NCBI GenBank assembly: GCA_963678395.1
Contig: OY782827.1
Coordinates: 1,488,001 to 1,552,000 of the forward strand
DNA from: JAAYAE01 sp963678395
GTDB lineage: Bacteria > Bacillota > Negativicutes > Acidaminococcales > Acidaminococcaceae
Length of the DNA stretch: 64,000 nucleotides
Direction of reading: 5' to 3'
Shown here piece by piece: positions 1 through 8,490 of this stretch (position 1 is its first letter; the number at the start of each line of letters is the position of its first letter). Position numbers and translations under genes: made by a program. Under the pieces are notes generated by a model that saw nothing but the letters and a program-made list of their open reading frames with translations, had not been told where the DNA came from and made no database searches.

Positions 1-865
1 TTGTTTCTATATCAAACAAGTGCTTCTTGCTTGGTATAGTCGTAAAATCATTCGTATATTCGGCTAAAAGACCTCTAGTGGTAAAAATAAAAAATCGCCC
101 CTGACCAACAATTTTAAGTGAACCCTGAATTTGTTTTGCATAAGCAATGAGTTGTTGACTAACAATAATTTCTTTACTATACAAATCATCTACCGAATAC
201 AAAGAGTCCTCTTTCCCATATAAATCATAGTCAAACACCTGCACTGCTATTTGATTATCTCTTAATGCCTGTATTTGAAATTCGGTAAGAATCATATTTA
301 GTTCCATGCGCACACTAACACGTAGTGGCAATAGACATATAACAGGCATATTTATTTTTTCTAGCGCTATCTTTACAGCCCAACTGCTGGTAATCGCCAA
401 TTTAGCCTTACCGGCCATAAATAAGCGTTTATGAAAATTTGTATAGGTTTTTATGCTATTGTTACTAGTCGACATTTTGTACTGTATAGTTTTGTAGTTA
501 ATATGCATTTCTCTAAAACCAAGTTGCAATTCATCATAAGGAATTGTATCAATACTCATTTCTTCTACCTTATAATTTTTATAAAGAGCCTCACATAAAA
601 CCTTATAAAAACTAGCACCACGATAAGCAATACAATAGACCGGTGCTTTTGCTTGTGCCCAAGACATTATACGTTGATAACCTAACTGTCCAAAAACCAG
701 CCAAACATCCACTTTTTCTTGATTATTTTCAATAATTTTACATATCTCGTCTTCTTCTCTATATACAAAAGAAAAGTACTCGTACTGTGTTGTATACTCT
801 AAAATTATTTTGTTTATAACTACCAAACTGTTTTCTTCACCAATAACCCCTAGTTTTATTTTCAT
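1..865 (-). CDS. Partial unrecognised protein, possible PrpR-N-like sensor domain
   Basis: An open frame of 288 codons runs from an ATG at 865 through position 2 without a stop, so the 3' end lies outside the window. The start is supported by an AGGAGT ribosome site about six bases upstream. The protein begins MKIKLGVIGEENSL and alternates hydrophobic strands with charged helices, like a Rossmann or periplasmic-binding-like fold. It has no signal peptide, so it should be cytoplasmic. The N-terminal layout loosely resembles the PrpR_N sensor domain of sigma-54 activators, but the effector part, if any, is not visible. I do not recognise the family with certainty. It is the next gene downstream of the broken AEC carrier on the same strand. 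Confidence 0.55.
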   Translation of the reverse strand, partial: MKIKLGVIGEENSLVVINKIILEYTTQYEYFSFVYREEDEICKIIENNQEKVDVWLVFGQLGYQRIMSWAQAKAPVYCIAYRGASFYKVLCEALYKNYKVEEMSIDTIPYDELQLGFREMHINYKTIQYKMSTSNNSIKTYTNFHKRLFMAGKAKLAITSSWAVKIALEKINMPVICLLPLRVSVRMELNMILTEFQIQALRDNQIAVQVFDYDLYGKEDSLYSVDDLYSKEIIVSQQLIAYAKQIQGSLKIVGQGRFFIFTTRGLLAEYTNDFTTIPSKKHLFDIET

Positions 866-986
866 AACATACTCCTATGTTTTTAAATCGTTATCTATCT
901 TTCATAATATCATTACAGGAACACTAGTGCAAGTTAAAACAACGCAAGCACTATAAAGTGCTCGCGTTGTTTTTGTCATAATATTT

Positions 987-1899
987 TTAGTGCAAAAGCG
1001 TGGAAACTAAAAACATATATGCCGGTATAACTATAACCCCTGCTAAAACTGTTACTAAACTAAGAGTCGCAGCATAACCAGCATCCGCACCATAAGATTT
1101 AGCCACAATTGCCATTTGCGTCATTGCTGGCATAGCAGCTTGCATAGTAAATACTTGTGCAGACAACGTGGATATTGGAATAAAAGGAAATAAGCACAAC
1201 ACACAAAGTGGACAAATCCAAAAACGCCCCAAAAGACTCCACACCATATCTCGATCAAATTCAATCGAAGATAACGGTATTCTACTCATTTCTATGCCAA
1301 TAAATATGAGCGATAAAGGCGTGGTTAAATTTCCTACATAACGAAACGTTGCTTGCAAAAAACTAGGAATGTGGTGAACAGACTTTCTTAATAGGGGTCA
1401 TAGTAAAGATGCTGCTATGTCCTTCTTGCCCAACTTCGCTGTCTTGCACTATATTATGGACACCCAATGTCCAAAACATTATCGTGTTAACCATATAATA
1501 TAACATAACTGCAGGTATGCTTTTTTCACCAAACAAGGCTAAATTAACCGGTAAGCCAATAAACATCGTATTAGCAATAAAAAAATTAGTACAAAAAACT
1601 CCCTTACGTCCCTCTTTAACTTTTATAACTTTGGCCACAAGCTTTCCTATAATGTAAGCTAACAGGACGGATAATATTGGTACAATAAGATCAGGAGCCA
1701 TAGACAAGAGTTTTTCGCGGGTAAAATCTTTGGTCATGTTCGTCAGCATATACAAAGGTAGTGCTATAGATGTTACCAAGCGAGCTAAAACCTTACTACT
1801 GTTATCATCAAACCAACCTCTTTTAGCCAGGACATAGCCTATAGCAATAATAAACATCACACTAAATAATCCGGTTAATGCATTAACGAAAATCCCCAT
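987..1899 (-). pseudogene. AEC (auxin efflux carrier) family transporter, disrupted
   Basis: Two minus-strand frames (1363-1899 and about 987-1397) encode the N- and C-terminal parts of one AEC-family carrier, the family that includes the malonate carrier MdcF. The N part has hydrophobic helices starting MGIFVNALTGLF and ends in KKVCSPHS. The C part resumes in another frame with IPSFLQATFRYVGNLTTPLS and continues to FLVSTLLH. Intact AEC proteins are about 310 residues and have roughly 15-20 residues between these two segments, so a small deletion has both removed residues and shifted the frame. The start ATG at 1899 has a GGGGGA site eight bases upstream. Its position next to the malonate operon suggests a former malonate or dicarboxylate carrier, now replaced by MadLM; this role is inference. 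Confidence 0.75.
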
Positions 1900-2084
1900 T
1901 TTCATTCCCCCGTCTACAAATATCAACTAAACGCGCTGCGTTTTATATAATATACTATATATGAAATTAATCATAGCATAATATCCGCGGATTTATAATT
2001 AATTTATTATAAATTTTCTGAGTACCCACTATTTTTTATAAAATATTTCAAATAGCAAGATATAGGCTTATATGGCAAAGACTC

Positions 2085-2951
2085 CTACATTATCAATGTA
2101 GGAAATTCTTGATTTTTCAAAAGAAATAAAGCTATAGTAATAGATAATAAATCAGCTGCTCCTCCAGGACTAATACGATGTTCAACACAATCATGGTCGA
2201 ATTTCTGAATTTCTTCTCTACCAATACTAGAAAAAATACTGCCTTTCGACAAAATATATTGTGCTCGTAATTGTACCTTTTGTAGCGTTTCATAATCAGT
2301 ACGCCAAATAACATTAGAATCTTCAACGCAGGTCATTAAGGAAATTAAGCCGTGCACGAGCGCATCGTTAAGACAAACTCCTTGGGCAAAAGCCGCTTCC
2401 AACGCCGGTAAGCCAATATTGCGTACACTGGGAAATCCTTTTTCAACTTCGCCACGAATACCTGTTATGCCATATTTTTTGTACAACAACTCTCCTGCTG
2501 TCAATTTTGTTTTTATGTCTAAATTTTCAAGTTCATTTTTAACCAATCCTTGTGTCATGTTTGCTACAAGTCCATAAATATCCTCTGTAACAGCATCTGT
2601 TTTTTTTGTTAAATATCCGCCTGCAGCCGCTAAAATACCTCCGGCAAACAATACTCCTCTTTGGGTATTAACACCTTTAGTAGCTATTAGCAAATCCTTC
2701 TCCGCAACTACTCCCGCCATACGTACTTTATTAAACAAATCTTCAGCACTACAATCTTCTTGTTTACCAAACTCTAAAAATTGGTAATAGGCTCTAGATA
2801 AAACTACTGAGCTCATGGCGAAGGTTAATATGCTCATATCACTATGGGAACCGTTTGTATGTCTATTCACAAGCCCCGGTTTAGGATAAGCTGATACTTC
2901 CAATAATATCGCTTGCGATAAATATTCACTTAACTTTTCAAAGAATTGCAT
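2085..2951 (-). CDS. mdcB: Triphosphoribosyl-dephospho-CoA synthase (MdcB/CitG family)
   Basis: About 288 residues, the family's usual length. It makes 2'-(5''-triphosphoribosyl)-3'-dephospho-CoA from ATP and dephospho-CoA, the precursor of the prosthetic group that MdcG attaches to the malonate decarboxylase acyl carrier protein. Recognisable CitG/MdcB segments are EVSAYPKPGLVNRHTNGSHS near the N-terminus, the central NTQRGVLFAGG, and a C-terminal HRISPGGAADLL. The start at 2951 has a GAGGTG site; a longer upstream reading lacks one. It is the last gene of the malonate operon, separated from madM by an 82-base gap that holds a strong hairpin. Confidence 0.9.
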   Translation of the reverse strand: MQFFEKLSEYLSQAILLEVSAYPKPGLVNRHTNGSHSDMSILTFAMSSVVLSRAYYQFLEFGKQEDCSAEDLFNKVRMAGVVAEKDLLIATKGVNTQRGVLFAGGILAAAGGYLTKKTDAVTEDIYGLVANMTQGLVKNELENLDIKTKLTAGELLYKKYGITGIRGEVEKGFPSVRNIGLPALEAAFAQGVCLNDALVHGLISLMTCVEDSNVIWRTDYETLQKVQLRAQYILSKGSIFSSIGREEIQKFDHDCVEHRISPGGAADLLSITIALFLLKNQEFPTLIM

Positions 2952-2987
2952 TTTACACCTCGCAAAAATATTACCTGATTTTTTAAT

Positions 2988-3017
2988 AATAGGCAAGCCA
3001 CTAAAGGCTTGCCTATT
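2988..3017 (-). terminator. Perfect intercistronic hairpin without U-tract
   Basis: A 12-bp perfect inverted repeat (arm AATAGGCAAGCC, 6-base loop) lies between madM and mdcB. On the minus-strand transcript the bases after the stem are A-rich rather than U-rich, so it is not a standard intrinsic terminator. It may act as an mRNA-stability or processing element that lowers mdcB expression relative to the structural genes. Confidence 0.6.
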
Positions 3018-3033
3018 TATCTGATTTTAAATT

Positions 3034-3801
3034 TTAACCCATAATAGTTTTAACAGCTAAATACAAGATTGAAGGACAAAGCAAGCAGCCAATACCTGTA
3101 TAGAAAGTGGCAGTCATTGCTCCATAGGGAACCAGCTTTGGATCAACAGCAGCAAGTCCTGCGGCTGTTCCTGAAGATGTCCCCATTAATCCGCCAAAAA
3201 TCATGGCTGACTTAGGATTATCCAAGCCAACAAAATCTTTAACAAATGGAGTTAAAATCATTACGGCCACAGATTTTACAACACCGGCAGCAATACTGAT
3301 AGCTATAACATCAGAAGATGCGCCAAGAGCCGCGCCTGTAACAGGTCCTACAACAAACGTACAAACACCTGCTCCAATTGTTACCATGGAAACAACATCG
3401 GGATAGCCCATGAAATAAGCCATTACGCAACCAACTATAAATGAGCTAAGTACCCCTAATAACAAAGATACAACACCAACCATACCGCATTTTTTAATTT
3501 CACGTAAGTCAGCGCCAAAAGCAGTAGAAACAATAGCGAAATCACGAAACATGCCGCCGCCCATCATACCAACACCAGCAAAAAGCGTGATACTTGCTAT
3601 GCCCTTGGAACCACCTGTTGTTGCTCCACCAATATAAGCTAAAACTAGGCCAGCAAATATTGCTATTGCTGAACCATGAATTTTACCTTTCGTCAGAGCA
3701 GAGATTTTATAGGTTATAAAAGTTATAATACCAATTAGCATAAAAGAAAAAACTAGTCCATTCTTAATACAAACCTTTGAAATAATTGCCAATATATCCA
3801 T
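3034..3801 (-). CDS. madM: Malonate transporter subunit MadM
   Basis: Integral membrane protein of 255 residues, the large partner of the MadL/MadM malonate carrier, thought to import malonate with Na+. It is strongly hydrophobic, with many predicted helices and glycine-rich segments such as GLVLAYIGGATTGGSKGIAS and a C-terminal AVDPKLVPYGAMTATFYTG. The ATG follows the madL stop codon directly and its ribosome site (GGTGGAG) lies within the end of madL, so the two are translationally coupled. A dedicated malonate carrier is expected next to a cytoplasmic malonate decarboxylase. Confidence 0.9.
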   Translation of the reverse strand: MDILAIISKVCIKNGLVFSFMLIGIITFITYKISALTKGKIHGSAIAIFAGLVLAYIGGATTGGSKGIASITLFAGVGMMGGGMFRDFAIVSTAFGADLREIKKCGMVGVVSLLLGVLSSFIVGCVMAYFMGYPDVVSMVTIGAGVCTFVVGPVTGAALGASSDVIAISIAAGVVKSVAVMILTPFVKDFVGLDNPKSAMIFGGLMGTSSGTAAGLAAVDPKLVPYGAMTATFYTGIGCLLCPSILYLAVKTIMG

Positions 3802-4176
3802 TTACTCCACCTCTTCCTTTTTGCCGCCACCAAATTTAGCAATAATAGGAATAAAAGCAAACGCAACCGCAACCCCAACTAGACCTGCACCTATAGCCAA
3901 AGGACCACCTTTTAAGGCTGCAACAACATTTTGAATAGAAGACATGGCCACAACAATAGGAATATACATCGCACTCCAAAAAGCAATACCACTCTGAGCC
4001 TTTTTGTCTAACCAACCATGATCAATACCATGATTTGACAATAAAATTAAAAATAACATTGCAAAGCCAAAACCACCGACATTAGCCTTAACACCAACAA
4101 CAACGCCTAACACATCACCGATTAAGAGCCCGACAATATAACAAGCCGCTAATAATGCAACACCATAAATTGCCAT
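3802..4176 (-). CDS. madL: Malonate transporter subunit MadL
   Basis: Small membrane protein (about 124 residues) of the MadL family, partner of MadM. The N-terminus MAIYGVALLAACYIVG and the segment SNHGIDHGWLDKKAQSGIAF are characteristic. Three to four hydrophobic segments are evident and the C-terminus is charged (GGGKKEEVE). I place the start at 4176, where an AGGTGG site lies seven bases upstream; a longer in-frame reading to 4197 has no good site. It follows madF by about 78 bases and abuts madM. Confidence 0.9.
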   Translation of the reverse strand: MAIYGVALLAACYIVGLLIGDVLGVVVGVKANVGGFGFAMLFLILLSNHGIDHGWLDKKAQSGIAFWSAMYIPIVVAMSSIQNVVAALKGGPLAIGAGLVGVAVAFAFIPIIAKFGGGKKEEVE

Positions 4177-4254
4177 AATTACACCACCTAAGTTCAATTT
4201 GTTATTATCACATCCAACTCCGAATGTGAAACTAACTAGGCTAAATATTGAAGA

Positions 4255-4464
4255 TTATTCTACAATCAAAAGAACTTGACCGGCAGATACGCGATCGCCC
4301 TCTGCTACTTTGTATTCTTTTACAACGCCTGCAACTGGGCAAGAAACCCATTGTTTCATTTTCATTGCTTCCATCGTAACCAATACGTCTTTAACAGCTA
4401 CTGTATCACCAATTTTTTTCTCAAATCTTACTACTTTACCCGGTACTCTAGATTTAATTTCCAT
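4255..4464 (-). CDS. madF: Biotin carrier protein of malonate decarboxylase (MadF)
   Basis: Single biotinyl-lipoyl domain of 69 residues. The biotinylation motif EAMKM is present with the acceptor Lys35 in the usual hairpin turn, preceded by VKDVLVTM and followed by the second half-domain ending VSAGQVLLIVE. The carboxyl group released from malonyl-ACP is carried here to the membrane decarboxylase MadB. It has no linker or transmembrane part, as expected of a free carrier. The gene overlaps mdcG by 11 bases. The birA gene in the same operon is the likely ligase. Confidence 0.95.
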   Translation of the reverse strand: MEIKSRVPGKVVRFEKKIGDTVAVKDVLVTMEAMKMKQWVSCPVAGVVKEYKVAEGDRVSAGQVLLIVE

Positions 4465-5176
4465 TATAATAGCGCTCCTTTTTAGTCAGTGCTTGTAACA
4501 CTGTTTTTCTTTCCAACAAAATAACATTATCTAAACTTTTGCCTAATAAGGTTTTTGTATCCATGAAAAGTTCAGCTGCTTTAACTCCGTAACCATTATT
4601 CAAAGCAATTTCTAAGTCTATTGGCATATTATATTTTCTGCCAATACCTTTGAGCTGATTATAAATTTCTACAATCGTCTTATAATCACAACCCTGAATC
4701 ACTAGATCAATATCGGAGTCTCCATTGGTATAGTGGCAACCTGTAAATATTTCCAAACCAGCTGAACCTAATATTCCAATTGCTTGGTTTATTCCCTGTG
4801 CCATAATCGCTATTTGGCTGGCAGCCTGCAAACAATTATTACGACATTCAAACGGCATCTGCAACAATTTATAGAGCGTTACAATATTCATCACCTCCGC
4901 AAAATTGGCAAAAGTTCCTATACGCAAGCGTCTTTCTTCTAAACGTTCTAATGGTACAAACCCTAGTGGAATTGATAATTCATTTGCTACCTTTGCTCTG
5001 CGTACAATTCCAGGTATACCAGCGTCCCCGTATTTATTAGAAAAAACATCTCGAACTATAGTAGCTATTGCCGCACTGTAGTTCGGAAGCAATTCTGTAC
5101 AAATACGCTCCCGTCCAGCTTTTGATATAATGACAAAATCATGCCTGTTAAATTGCGCTAGTTCCTTTTCGTCCAT
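4454..5176 (-). CDS. mdcG: Phosphoribosyl-dephospho-CoA transferase (MdcG family)
   Basis: 240 residues. It transfers the phosphoribosyl-dephospho-CoA prosthetic group from the triphosphoribosyl precursor to a serine of the acyl carrier protein (MadE). It is a nucleotidyltransferase-fold enzyme: GSAG at residues 137-140 and the metal-binding DSDID at 153-157 form the GS...DxD signature. The N-terminus RHDFVIIS and the segment RRAKVANELSIPLGFVP are typical of MdcG. It overlaps madF (11 bases) and madH (19 bases), showing tight translational coupling. In the M. rubra system the equivalent gene has a different mad letter, so I use the mdc name. Confidence 0.85.
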   Translation of the reverse strand: MDEKELAQFNRHDFVIISKAGRERICTELLPNYSAAIATIVRDVFSNKYGDAGIPGIVRRAKVANELSIPLGFVPLERLEERRLRIGTFANFAEVMNIVTLYKLLQMPFECRNNCLQAASQIAIMAQGINQAIGILGSAGLEIFTGCHYTNGDSDIDLVIQGCDYKTIVEIYNQLKGIGRKYNMPIDLEIALNNGYGVKAAELFMDTKTLLGKSLDNVILLERKTVLQALTKKERYYNGN

Positions 5177-6261
5177 ACAGGATCCGCCTTACTGTTTTGT
5201 TGATAGTCTAATTGTGCCTGTACCAAATCATCAAACAATTTTGTTTTAACTGCATCTTTAATAATTACACTTTTGTTTGTCTGTTTTTGTATTGGATCAG
5301 GCACAAGTTCCAATACAGTATTTGGCGCATTAGTCACTAAGTCTGGACTAACTTTAACAATTCGCCCTTTAATTCTCAAAATACTGCGAGCTGCTCTTCC
5401 TGCTGTAACCGCAGAAGACAGTTTTGTTGCCTTTAATATTACTTCAAACTCTGGATAAGTACGCTGGCGTCGGTAAGTGATAATCTTGCCTTTATGATCG
5501 CATACATGTCCACTTTCCGAAACTGGGAAGCTATCACCTGTTGGTAATCCACCAACAACTAGCTCAAAAGTTTCTTGCCCCTTAACTGTTACTAAAGGCA
5601 CAAGCGTTATGTCCTCACGAACAGAACTTCCATCCATGGCAATCCACCCAAACTCCTGACAGCCATACAAATCATGCACTTTGGCATTTAAAACTTCTTC
5701 AGCACTGGGTAAAAATTCTAAATCCAGTGGTGTGCCTGCCGTAAGCAAAATCAGGTTTTTAGGCAATTCACCTACTACTCCTATATTTTTTGCGTCTTCC
5801 AAGGCTGCTCGCAAAAAGGATGGTTCTCCAATAACTGCATCTGGTTTTTCTTCATATAAAGCAGCTAAAAACGCATCACGGCTAGAACGAATGAGAAATT
5901 TCCAATGCAGCCCATATTCTTGCATAGCTTGACCTGAAAAAACGTTAACAAGAGGCGGATAAGTAACTAAAATTTTATCTCCTGCCCTTAGGCCTGCACG
6001 TTTCAAAACTATTTTGGAAGCCTTAATTCTTTCCGGCAACTCCGCAAAAGTAATGCCCACTATGTTTTGAAAAGCAGAACTTCCCGTAGTAAAAGTTACA
6101 TATGCTAAATTCAGAGGCGTATGTATTTCTTCAATGGTATGAGCAGCTGTTGGTCCCTTGATTCCTTTATCTGCCAAAGTTCTTTTTGGCAGATCTTCTA
6201 GTGTAGGTGCAGAACCGAATTCAGCAACCAATTGACTGATTTCCCGCAGAAGGCCAGCCAT
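5158..6261 (-). CDS. madH: Deacetyl-ACP:acetate ligase (MadH-like)
   Basis: 367 residues. In M. rubra MadH uses ATP and acetate to reacetylate the thiol of the prosthetic group on the acyl carrier protein, activating the decarboxylase. The sequence looks like a shortened member of the acyl-adenylate (PaaK-like) superfamily: YVTFTTGSSAFQNIVGITFA resembles the adenylation P-loop, followed by LTAGTPLD and LYGCQEFGWIA with its Gly/Glu core, then an RIKGRIVKVSPD C-terminal stretch. It lies between madD (13-base gap) and mdcG (19-base overlap). Citrate lyase ligase is the functional analogue but is unrelated. Family assignment is firm; exact substrate is inferred from context. Confidence 0.8.
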   Translation of the reverse strand: MAGLLREISQLVAEFGSAPTLEDLPKRTLADKGIKGPTAAHTIEEIHTPLNLAYVTFTTGSSAFQNIVGITFAELPERIKASKIVLKRAGLRAGDKILVTYPPLVNVFSGQAMQEYGLHWKFLIRSSRDAFLAALYEEKPDAVIGEPSFLRAALEDAKNIGVVGELPKNLILLTAGTPLDLEFLPSAEEVLNAKVHDLYGCQEFGWIAMDGSSVREDITLVPLVTVKGQETFELVVGGLPTGDSFPVSESGHVCDHKGKIITYRRQRTYPEFEVILKATKLSSAVTAGRAARSILRIKGRIVKVSPDLVTNAPNTVLELVPDPIQKQTNKSVIIKDAVKTKLFDDLVQAQLDYQQNSKADPVWTKRN

Positions 6262-6274
6262 ACGTCATCCCTCC

Positions 6275-7165
6275 TTAAGCATTAATGTATTTGTCAGCAA
6301 CAGCTTCATATTCAGCATTCATTTGCTCCATGGCTTTCAATCTATGAGTACGTCCGCCGCGCTCTTCACCTAAAAGTCCACGCTCCCAAGGTCCCAACTT
6401 TTCGAATTGGCCTGCAGCTTTAATAGCATAGATTTCATCAATATGACGAATAATAACTTCTCTCATATTTTCAACTTTATTAACTACTTCTTGAACACCA
6501 CCAAGTTTATAGAAGAAATCTACGCCTGCGGCAAAAACAGGATTGCTGGTCGACAATTCTTCCAAACGTTCTATATCCATTTTTGTAATACGGGAAATAC
6601 TGGTTAAAGGCATAACATGTATCATAGTTCCATAGTCCTTGGACAAAGCTAAAATATGATCAGCTTGCAAGCCATGACAAAGGAACGCACCACTAATTGC
6701 ACGACCAATAACGATAGCTACAATAGGATGACCAGCTTTTCTTGCCTCGGCCAATGCTAGTTGATAACTGCCCGTAGATTTGTTCATACCGGCAATTTCT
6801 TCCATTTTGCCAGGGCCATTCCCTGGAGTATCAACGATCAAAACTATCGGGCGTTTTTCTTCCATTGGTTTATCAGCATCAGCTTCCAGTGTGCGATATA
6901 CAGCTGTTGCCATCTTATAGCCTTCTTCTAACCCAATAATGCCACCAAAAACAACTGGAAATCTATCACTAAATGTTTGTGCATCGTTAGCAATAACAGT
7001 TGCATCACGACCATCTAACTTAATAGTTCCTACAACTGCCCCCATTCCGTAGTCAGGGTCAAAAGCATAACTTCCAATAACATTTTCTTGCAAGGAATCA
7101 GGATCAATGATCATATCAATTGCGTCACGACCACGACCAATCATTGTATTATCAAATTCTTCCAT
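6275..7165 (-). CDS. madD: Malonate decarboxylase carboxyltransferase subunit MadD (gamma-type)
   Basis: 296 residues of crotonase-like carboxyltransferase fold. With MadC it moves the carboxyl of malonyl-S-ACP to the biotin of MadF and releases acetyl-S-ACP. Family marks are the glycine-rich oxyanion region IVIGRAISGAFLCHGL and the preceding VLIVDTPGNGPGKMEEIAGM. It is about the expected length for a gamma-type subunit and lies 18 bases downstream of madC, with a good Shine-Dalgarno (GGAGGAAAAG). Confidence 0.9.
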   Translation of the reverse strand: MEEFDNTMIGRGRDAIDMIIDPDSLQENVIGSYAFDPDYGMGAVVGTIKLDGRDATVIANDAQTFSDRFPVVFGGIIGLEEGYKMATAVYRTLEADADKPMEEKRPIVLIVDTPGNGPGKMEEIAGMNKSTGSYQLALAEARKAGHPIVAIVIGRAISGAFLCHGLQADHILALSKDYGTMIHVMPLTSISRITKMDIERLEELSTSNPVFAAGVDFFYKLGGVQEVVNKVENMREVIIRHIDEIYAIKAAGQFEKLGPWERGLLGEERGGRTHRLKAMEQMNAEYEAVADKYINA

Positions 7166-7183
7166 GTTCTTTTCCTCCTATCC

Positions 7184-8143
7184 TTACTTACGTACTCTAC
7201 ATTTTACAACTTTTAAAAACTCTGTAGTAGACAGTTCCGGCAAAACTTCCGGATTTTCATTACCATAGTATTTCCATAGATCCATAGAATCTTTAGGTTG
7301 CATTTCGCCAACCAATTTTACCAATCCCATTTGCTCTTGCACTAATTTAAGAGAGCCAATACGACGCATTTCTTCTATTTTCTCCATAGACAAATCTGCA
7401 ACTTTGGCTAACACATTATAAAAATCAGAGATTTTATCTTCTACAAGATAGTTGCAATCTTGCATAATATATTTTTGTTTACCACCTGTCGTGCGATAAA
7501 CAAGAGCCTTGTTGGAAGCATCAAATTCTTCCTTGCCCATTTCTTGTTCAATAACTTCCGGTCCGGTTAAACCAATACGACCCTCTTCACTCATAACAAT
7601 AACATCTGTAGCGGCCGCAACAAATCCCATACCGCCAAAACATCCAACCTTACTTCCTACTACTGCTACAATAGGTACCTTGTGACGACAATCTTGGAAC
7701 GCATCCATAACTTCAGCATGGGCTAAAAGTCCTGCGTTGGCTTCATGTAAGCGAACACCGCCGGTTTCAAAGGAGATTGCTACTAGTGGTCGGCGCGCAT
7801 CATATTCATCTGGATGAGCTGCTTTGATTTGAACAGCTGCTTTTTCTGCCAACCGTAAGGTATTAACCATTTTCCCGCCATTAACTTCTCCAATAGAGCC
7901 ACCGATAAATTTTCCTTCCATCGAAACAATAAATACAGGATGCTTACCAATTAGTCCCACACCAGTAACAGTTCCATCATCAAATTCTACGGCTGTTCCA
8001 AGCACCGGAAGATGTGGGCTTACAAAACGATCCCTAGGGTTAAGAAATTCAGTAAAAGTTCCTGCTTCAACCATCCCCAAAGCACGTTCACGCGCATTAG
8101 CATCTAAAAAGCTGCTTGCTTCTAATTCTTTCCAATTTTTCAT
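7184..8143 (-). CDS. madC: Malonate decarboxylase carboxyltransferase subunit MadC (beta-type)
   Basis: 319 residues. It is the beta-type partner of MadD in the carboxyltransferase that passes the malonyl carboxyl to biotin. Family features are SFLDANARERALGMVEAGTF at the N-terminus, ISFETGGVRLHEANAGLLAH in the centre and VVGSKVGCFGGMGFVAAATD forming the oxyanion-hole loop. It has no membrane segment or zinc-finger extension. It begins two bases after the end of madE, with a GAGGGTG site overlapping the madE tail, and precedes madD. Confidence 0.9.
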   Translation of the reverse strand: MKNWKELEASSFLDANARERALGMVEAGTFTEFLNPRDRFVSPHLPVLGTAVEFDDGTVTGVGLIGKHPVFIVSMEGKFIGGSIGEVNGGKMVNTLRLAEKAAVQIKAAHPDEYDARRPLVAISFETGGVRLHEANAGLLAHAEVMDAFQDCRHKVPIVAVVGSKVGCFGGMGFVAAATDVIVMSEEGRIGLTGPEVIEQEMGKEEFDASNKALVYRTTGGKQKYIMQDCNYLVEDKISDFYNVLAKVADLSMEKIEEMRRIGSLKLVQEQMGLVKLVGEMQPKDSMDLWKYYGNENPEVLPELSTTEFLKVVKCRVRK

Positions 8144-8145
8144 GC

Positions 8146-8472
8146 TTATTCACCCTCCTTTGCGTTTGCTTCTGCAAGAGCTTGGCGCAGACGCATATAA
8201 ACAACGATAGGAGTTGCATTATCATCATTAATTTCAATGCTAACATCGCCAACATTGTTTTCAACGACAAATTTATTAATCATTTTTTCCCAAATAGCAT
8301 CAAAACCAACAACAGGAGTTACAACTTTTGCCTTAGTTTTTCCGCCAAGATCTTTTCTTTCCATTAATACTTCCAAGTCGCCCGAACCCGTAACACCAAG
8401 ATGTGACCATTCTTTAGCAATGGATTTAGGTGCATCTGCTTTAAATTCAAATTCTAAAGTTGTTAATGCCAC
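8146..8472 (-). CDS. madE: Malonate decarboxylase acyl carrier protein MadE
   Basis: 108 residues. It carries the phosphoribosyl-dephospho-CoA prosthetic arm to which acetyl, then malonyl, is thioester-linked. The attachment motif GSGDLEVL is present; Ser30 is the expected modified residue by analogy with MdcC. The remainder (KVVTPVVGFDAIWEKMINKF and VSIEINDDNATP) matches the delta-subunit family rather than fatty-acid ACP. The start has a strong GGAGGAG site. It lies between madA and madC. Confidence 0.92.
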   Translation of the reverse strand: MALTTLEFEFKADAPKSIAKEWSHLGVTGSGDLEVLMERKDLGGKTKAKVVTPVVGFDAIWEKMINKFVVENNVGDVSIEINDDNATPIVVYMRLRQALAEANAKEGE

Positions 8473-8490
8473 TATAATCTCCTCCTTAAA

